A model generated the notes under the pieces. The model was not told the origin of the DNA, searched no databases, and worked only from the letters and a program-made list of their open reading frames with translations. From assembly GCA_013423325.1 (NCBI GenBank), contig BLJB01000677.1:1-12573 (forward strand): a stretch of 12,573 bases of DNA. The letters run 5' to 3'. Made by a program: the position numbers and the translations under genes. The first letter of the stretch is position 1. Every line of letters begins with the position of its first letter. Shown piece by piece: positions 7,409 through 12,573 of this stretch. The DNA is from Usnea hakonensis. Taxonomy: Eukaryota > Ascomycota > Lecanoromycetes > Lecanorales > Parmeliaceae.

Positions 7409-10400
7409 TCAGTCAAAGCTAGGTATCATGCACCTTGCACCACGCTGGCGTCCACGCTCCTCCTCGAAGGAAACAAGCTTGGGTCTGCGGTAAGTATAGC
7501 CGAGAAAAGCTCCCTTCTTCCGAATCTCGAGCACTTTTTTGCCCACCTCTTTGTCCCTGAGAACACGGTCTCGCGGCCTTTTCTTTTCTTTCATTTTGTC
7601 TGCCCCGCCCTCTCTACCATCAGCCTCATCTTTCCCACCACCGCCGGAGGCAGCTGGATTCAAGAAAAGATACTCCGGGCCTTGTGCGCCATCAACCTGT
7701 GTCATACGAGCTGTGCTGAGGACAGCTCCGCGTGTTTGCTCATCCAAAACATCGCGCAGGTCAGATTGACTAGCCGCATCATCGACGTCGCTGACGGGCT
7801 CCTCCTCATCAAAGTACTTGGTATCGTCAAGGCCACTTACGTCGGGAACAAAAGGGGGTCTTGTCAGGTGCAGTCGATCCCACGAGATCCGACGAAAGAA
7901 GGAATGGAGTTTGATGTCCGTAGCATCGTCTGGATAAACATAGTTGCCTTGATAGTCTTGCGCATGTGGATCCGCACGTCTTGCTATCAGTTGACCAGGA
8001 GTTCGCCTCGAGTGTTGATAGTCATTGAGTCGATACTTTTTCGAGCAAAGTCGATGTTCCTTTTCCTGGAGGAGGCTGTTGATAAGCTCCATAGCTTCAA
8101 ATGACACCTTCTCTTTTCTATCCACCTGTCGTTCGTCGGGAAATATCAATGATTTTGCATTATCCTGCAACAGTCAATAGCAATCTTCGCAAAGGATGGT
8201 ATGATTCATACTAATATCTTGGCCTTGGTATCTTCTCTTTTCTCGCAAACGAATGGTGTAAAGCCGTACAGACACTTTTGACTTCTCAGCAACGACATTA
8301 TCCGTGATTCTGATGACTGACTAACCTCGTAAAGGATGATACCGATACTCCACCAATCACAACGCCCATCGTACGGGTCGCCGCGGATCACCTCTGGGGC
8401 CATGTATTGACTCGTGCCAACTACGCTCCCGGCCAATCTTCGCTTCCCATGACGGTTCCTCCATTGGAGTATTGATTCATGCTCGCTGGGGCCGTCGACC
8501 TGTGCCTTTTCGTGGCGTGGTCGCCGTCCGGTCAGGATATCCGCCAAATTGGTCTTGACGTCTCTGTGGGCATCTTCCTCTTGGTCCTGGGAGTCACCCT
8601 TAACTTCGATGCCCAATTTCTCCATCAGAGACTGTCGGTGATCCTTGAAGTAGCGTTGATCGTGTCCCCAATGACCATCGAACGCGAGGCCGAAGTCTGA
8701 TATCTTTAAATGGCCAGATGCAGCAATCAGGAAATTGTCCGGTTTGACATCTCGATGGATCCACCGAAGTCGGTGAGCTTCTTCAACGCAGAGGATCATT
8801 TCTGCTACATACCACCTTGCATGCCGTTCTTTTAAGATATCTTTGCGAAATAGTAAGCCCAAGAAGTCACCCCCAACCATGTACTCCATTACCAGGTAGA
8901 GATTTGTGCTGTCCTGGAAACTGGAAATGAGGGGAACAACCCATCTAGACTTCTCGGAGGCAACAAGAAAATCCCGCTCAGCACGTAGATGACCCTCTTG
9001 ACAATTTCGGATCATATCAGATTTTCGGATAACCTTCATTGCGTAGACCTCTTTTCGAGGAGTCTTGGTTTCCCGCCGATGAGAACCCCTTGGTCCGTCC
9101 AGAGTTGATTTCAGGGTCTCTATGGCTGTGGTCCTCAAGTTGTTCAATTCTTCGCGTGGCGATTGCTTCCAACTAGACATAGCCGACAGCATATGAGGGA
9201 GCGGAATTGTATCGATCCTTTCGCGTACAAGTCTAACAACCCCAAAACTACCTTTTCCAAGGATTCTAACCACATCATAGCCGGCGACAGCAACGCTCGA
9301 ACCCGAGCCTTTACTGATCTCGTTGGTCCTGCTTTTCAACACACGAGTTTGTCGAAGATGCTCACTTTCATAAGCTGCCCATGCAGAGCGCTCTTGTTGA
9401 CGTTGCTCTTCGGACATTGACTGGAGTCCCAAGCAGGTTTCAAGATCATTTCGCCTCATTGAGCGTGGACTAGCATGACCTGCTAACAACGAATTAAAAT
9501 GAGTCTCAAAGAAAATCTTCGCGTTTGCTGTGGTCTCTACAGTGACCACAGTGGGATTAATGACTGCCGGTGCTTCTTGAATAGGACTCAGTGGCTTTTC
9601 ACGTGCGATTACCTCTGCAGTGGCAAGGTTTTTCGTTTCCATCCGGAGCTTTAGCAGAACGCAAAGAGGCAACGTTTGACTCAAGAGAAGTTTTGCCGGT
9701 AGATGGATCACCCGCGGATACGCTGCCACTGTAGTTGTAACTTGAAGGCGCAGTGCTCACCTGAGAATTGAGCTCATGGTCACTCTGAACACCGGGGTCT
9801 TGTGGTGGATCTTCATGCCTTGAGAGGAGGCTTGGCCTCGTGCGAAGATTTGGACGATGGACTATTGTAGGGTTTCCAAAAGTGGCTGACAGCTTATGAG
9901 AGAGCTGATGAGCAAAGCCTGAATCGGATCTGCTTCGCCGGAGCCTAGGCTCTTCAAGCTTTATATGGGCGTCATTCGGAACTAGATAAGGCTGAGCTGG
10001 TTTGTCAGACGTCACGTCTGACGTCCAACGTTCGCCAGCAGCCTTAACTCGCGCTACCTCAGTCTCAACCACAGGAGAGAGCAGCGTCTGTGGATTGCTA
10101 TGCGGTAGAAGAGGAGAAGCCTTCCCGCCAGAGGATGACTCCAACAGACCTAAGGGACTGAGGGCTTGGCTACGAGATGCCTTCGAATTTGAGGATGTTG
10201 CAGCATCCTTTACAATAGCTAAAGCAACATCTCGTTCGCTTGGGGGGTTTGACGACTGCTTGGTCTCCCGGACGTCTGATAGCGTTTAATCAGTGTTCCA
10301 GAAGCTCAGCCAGAGAAGAGCACACACCACTGCTTCTCTGTAACCCTACAATGGAAAGAAACCTCGAGCCATGGCGTCGCATCCTAGCCACCATCCCCGA

Positions 10401-10583
10401 TCGCTCGCCACCGTCATCCATGCTACATCCATCCAAAGACATCTCGGTGACAATTGATCGATTGGCAGCGTCGTCGTGGGTATCAGGCATCGGCCGATCA
10501 ACAACATGAACCTTGTGGGGCTGACTGGAAGCAATAAGGCTTTTGGAGCTCCAGCGCCACTTTCTTTTGGTATCAGCTTTCAT
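7409..10583 (-). CDS. NDR-family AGC serine/threonine protein kinase
   Basis: My exon model on the minus strand is 10583-10328, 10275-9761, 9648-8326, 8274-8212 and 8164-7409, all in phase, about 970 aa. Residues 1-290 are low-complexity and Ser/Pro-rich. A helical segment of the type that binds MOB co-activators in NDR kinases follows (about 294-365, NAKIFFETHFNSLL). Kinase landmarks are GKGSFG (388-393), catalytic Lys462 in AMK, IHRDVKPDN (Asp557), DFG (575-577) and APE (674-676). A basic stretch RNRHGKRRLAGS just before VGTSQYMAPE is the NDR-type activation segment (candidate phosphosite Ser665). The C-terminal tail has FFRRISWDRL, FVPDVSGLDDTKYFDEE and the hydrophobic motif FLGYTY (939-944, Thr943). 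NDR kinases with MOB partners control polarity, septation and cell cycle. It is neither a clear COT1 nor a clear Dbf2. I suspect the fungal Ppk35-like group, but cannot confirm it. The first half's splicing is partly uncertain. Confidence 0.9.
8165..8211 (-). other. Kinase intron 4 (47 nt)
   Basis: On the minus strand the donor is GTATGA and the acceptor is TTGCAG, phase 0. It joins EDTKAKIL to DNAKSLIFPDERQ, matching the usual kinase C-lobe order in which the ILDNA-type stretch precedes the loop. The exon upstream of it is only 63 nt (21 codons, CLYGFTPF...). Confidence 0.88.
8275..8325 (-). other. Kinase intron 3: 51 nt, in frame and stop-free
   Basis: On the minus strand the donor is GTTAGT and the acceptor is AAAAG, phase 0. 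It contains no stop, so a single open frame runs through it. Removal joins SIGIILYE to CLYGFTPF, the conserved subdomain IX sequence of NDR/AGC kinases. Kept in, it would insert 17 residues (VSQSSES...) into the helix that follows the APE motif. Confidence 0.85.
9537..9760 (-). other. Kinase intron 2, position ambiguous
   Basis: The N-terminal frame and the kinase frame overlap here, so a splice must switch frames, but two solutions are in phase. Model A is 9760-9649 (112 nt, donor GTGAGC, acceptor TAAAG), which gives LNSQ-LRMETKN. Model B is 9612-9537 (76 nt, donor GTAATC, acceptor CTGTAG), which gives HCR-ETTANAKIF and a 982-aa protein. Model A has the better donor, model B the better acceptor. 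Both leave the helix starting NAKIFFETHF intact. Confidence 0.6.
10276..10327 (-). other. Kinase intron 1 (52 nt)
   Basis: On the minus strand the donor is GTGTGT, the branch-like CTGAT lies near 10290, and the acceptor is TATCAG. It is phase 1, rebuilding an Asp codon (G|AC). It joins SIVGLQRSS to DVRETKQSSNPP. In-frame stops just upstream of the acceptor in the downstream frame make some splice necessary. The donor choice is the least certain part. Confidence 0.65.
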
Positions 10584-10964
10584 GTCGGCGATCTTTGTTG
10601 TTACTTTGACATGAGAAATTGAAATATGAGCTTCATAGTGCACTTAGAAGAGGATGTTTGGAAGCTATAAGATGCAAGCTAAAGACTGCAAGGTAACTTT
10701 GAAGGTTTTGTCTCTTGAGCGAGAGGAGTTGTTGGATCTCGTTAATTTTGTCAAGGTATGTGCAAACGTAGAAGGGTGGGAAGGCTCGGGCAACAAAAGC
10801 CTACCGTAAGAGGAAAGCGCAACACGACGATTTGAAGGAAGTAATTGAATTTATAGAGAAGTGCGGTGCACGCTCTCTCGGTTTGTCGAAATCATTCCCG
10901 ATCTTCACAAACTTATACATGAGTACCAAGACTCACTGGAAATATGACTAGATGAGTTTCAAAA
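10584..10964 (-). promoter_or_regulatory. Kinase upstream region / sirtuin 3' region
   Basis: This 381-bp region lies between two genes on the same strand. No gene or RNA is seen. An 11-codon upstream frame (M-K-L-I-F-Q-F-L-M-S-K, stop) lies on the minus strand at 10636-10601, ending 17 bases before the kinase ATG. It contains a second ATG in the same frame. I see no convincing TATA box or transcription-factor site. A kinase start further upstream through an extra intron cannot be excluded. Confidence 0.4.
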
Positions 10965-12268
10965 TCATAGAACTGGTCTAGGAGTAGTGGTCGCCACAAC
11001 ATCACCTTTCGCAGCACTGGACAATATTGAATTCTCCTTTGAGATCGGATGGCTGTTGGTCGCTCTTCGCGGTTCAGCCTCCGAGGTGTCTCTCGTGACA
11101 GACTTATCCAGGACAGCAACACTATCTGACGGCAGCCCCCTTGCCAGCTTGCTTTTCTCTTCGTTCAGCGCTAAATATCGTCGAAGTCTTGATGTATGAT
11201 CATCGGAGATCTTCAGGGATTGGTCGACTTCTCGTGTCAAATTAGTGATTTGATCTTCGAGCATTTCATTCTTGTCGCTTTGTGCCACTTTCTCACGCCC
11301 ATCAGTGGTTGGTTTCTCCAGATTCGTCTTATCCCAGAGCGCCTCGAGATCACTCTCCCACCCTAAGGCCGCTGCAAGTCTCCGCACTCCAGCGTCACAG
11401 TCTCCAAGGATAAGGACGTCGTCAGGCCGGGAGCCCAGCCCGCCAACACGCTCGAGATTGATGAGAACTCTCGGCACACCGTTCGAACAAAAGTCCGGCA
11501 AGCTGGCAAAAGGCTGCACCGTTAAGCTAGTTCCCATGACGATGCACAGATCAGCAGAGCTAGGAAGCGATCGATTTCGGTGAAATTCATCCGGCAGCTG
11601 CTCACCGAAAAAGACGATATCGGGCTTAACTAGACCATTACACTGGGGTATGTGACAATGAGGAACATCTCGTTTGCTCACTGCTTGTCTCATGATATCG
11701 CCTGGGAAGGAAGATTTGCATTCTATGCAGCGACTATGAGCGAAGCTACCATGAGCTTCTACAATATTGTCTTCCGGGACACCTGCTTCCCGGTCAAGGC
11801 AGTCAATATTCTGGGTGAACAACTTCAGCAAGAGACCTTTGTCCGAGAGCAAGCGGACAAAGCAATGTGAGACGGTTGGCCTGTATTTTCCAGGGTACAG
11901 CTCTTGAGCGAGGGTGTAGAAAGGCAGTGGGTTGTCTCTGAAAAATGATATGTCAAAGACAGCCTCTGGATAGGGTAGATCGAGTCGCGCAAGGTTGGCA
12001 TAGAGTCCAGTTTCTGGGGATCGGAAGTCTGGAATACCGGCAGACGTGCTAATGCCAGCCCCAGTCTGTCACAATGATGTGGCTCTCTATTAGATGCGGA
12101 TTCGAAACCATCACTATTTCTACCACTATTGTATGACAAACTCACCATGACCACTATCTTCTTGGCACCTCCATCTTTGATATACTGCGCAACAGCATCC
12201 ACCGACCTCTCTCTGAGCGTCCGGGACGGCGTGCTATCATCGACGGGGGAAGACTGCTCTTGGCCCAT
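10965..12268 (-). CDS. HST2: Class I sirtuin, Hst2-type NAD-dependent deacetylase
   Basis: It removes acetyl groups from lysines (histone H4K16 is a known Hst2 target) using NAD+. The exons are 12268-12146 and 12065-10965, giving 407 aa. The Rossmann-fold signature TGAGISTSAGIPDFRSP begins at Thr42, right after the intron. Other motifs are TGLYANLARLDLPYPEAVFD, FTQNIDCLD (127-129 NID), catalytic His146 in EAHGSF, zinc ligands Cys154, Cys157, Cys178 and Cys183, GLVKPDIVFFGE, GTSL (219-222) and INLERVGG. The DLPYPEAVFD segment and VQPFASLP are Hst2-like rather than Sir2- or Hst4-like. The second zinc pair is CX4C (CHIPQC) instead of the common CX2C. The tail after residue 290 is charged, with a likely coiled coil (about 305-350). 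The N-terminus MGQEQSS fits the N-myristoylation consensus. The ATG context is good (A at -3, G at +4). Confidence 0.93.
12066..12145 (-). other. Sirtuin intron (80 nt)
   Basis: On the minus strand the donor is GTGAGT after codon 41 (KKIVVM), the branch-like CTAAT lies near 12085-12090, and the acceptor is TGACAG, phase 0. It restores KKIVVM-TGAGISTSAG, the invariant start of the NAD-binding fold. No in-frame Met occurs between the acceptor and the catalytic core, so this splice is required. Confidence 0.9.
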
Positions 12269-12573
12269 CCTGAATCGACGCTGTCTGTCTTGCGCAGGCT
12301 TAGAGCGCCTTTCTCTTCTTCGACGACCTATGATTGCGGCGCAAAAGCAAATCTGTCATATGGTCATGTAGTCTTAGTTGCCGACAACTATACTGGTGGG
12401 CACCCTAATCATAATGCAGTAGTTTCTGGTCGTGCTTGCAACAATGTAAGTGCGCAAGCGGTGTTCGTGATAGTTATGATGTGAGTCATCGATACCGGAC
12501 TTAGTTTTTATTACTGTATTTTGCAAAACCACTGGCGGGAGCGCGAAACTAGCAGCCGCCCCACGTTTTTTTG
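12269..12573 (-). promoter_or_regulatory. Sirtuin upstream region
   Basis: There is no gene in these 305 bases that I can support. On the minus strand a 19-codon upstream frame starts at 12359 (M-T-D-L-L-L-R-R...) and stops at 12300, and a three-codon one starts at 12367. A poly-T run closes the window (12566-12572). A divergent gene could begin beyond the right edge. Confidence 0.4.
12482..12488. promoter_or_regulatory. TGAGTCA, Gcn4/CPC1-type bZIP site
   Basis: This is an exact 7-bp match to the palindromic bZIP core bound by Gcn4/CPC1 (amino-acid starvation) and AP-1-like factors, 214 bp upstream of the sirtuin ATG. A single 7-mer is expected by chance about once per 8 kb per strand pair, so this is weak evidence. 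Confidence 0.25.

Noticed and set aside
7271..8104. 277-codon plus-strand open frame
   Set aside because: It lies antisense to the last kinase exon, which has strong family motifs (FVPDVSGLDDTKYF, FLGYTY). Its own product shows no recognisable domain, so it is a shadow frame.
9530..9551. Inverted repeat TGTGGTC...GACCACA as a regulatory site
   Set aside because: These are seven-base arms inside or next to coding and possible intron sequence, with no supporting context. Such hairpins are common by chance.

Overview
The window reads as nuclear DNA of a filamentous ascomycete (Pezizomycotina). Three lines of evidence agree: genes with short GT..AG introns (46-132 bp), protein families typical of these fungi, and a left third that looks saturated by RIP (repeat-induced point mutation, CpA to TpA). 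I cannot name the species.

Region 1-2996 is a gene-free, very AT-rich repeat island. Positions 1-240 and 294-691 contain no CpA or TpG dinucleotide at all, while CpG survives. Inside it sit a perfect 20-bp palindrome, a decayed 40-bp tandem repeat, a 57-nt poly-A run ending in two N, a small inverted-repeat (MITE-like) element at 2795-2955, and a much less mutated 1,000-bp element at 1387-2386. That element has 130-bp direct terminal repeats with TG..CA ends, an ATATA target duplication and an internal tRNA-like sequence. It looks like a non-autonomous mini LTR retrotransposon that landed in already-mutated DNA.

Region 2997-12573 has normal composition and carries three housekeeping or regulatory genes. 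(1) TAF1, the largest TFIID subunit, on the + strand at 3306-7037, with six exons and about 1,128 aa. (2) Convergent to it, an NDR-family AGC protein kinase on the - strand at 7409-10583, with five exons and about 970 aa. (3) Upstream of the kinase on the same strand, a class I sirtuin of the Hst2 type at 10965-12268, with two exons and 407 aa. The genes are separated by 371 and 381 bp and share no obvious pathway, although TAF1 and the sirtuin both act on transcription or acetylation and NDR kinases act in growth and cell-cycle signalling.

The most interesting signals are the mini LTR element with its tRNA-like core, and splicing features that open-frame inspection hides. These are a 66-nt stop-free intron inside the TAF1 core domain, a 51-nt stop-free intron inside the kinase domain, and a last TAF1 intron whose first codons mimic the zinc-knuckle cysteine of the next exon. 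All splice sites were inferred by eye from reading frame, splice consensus and family conservation. No alignment or RNA evidence was available.
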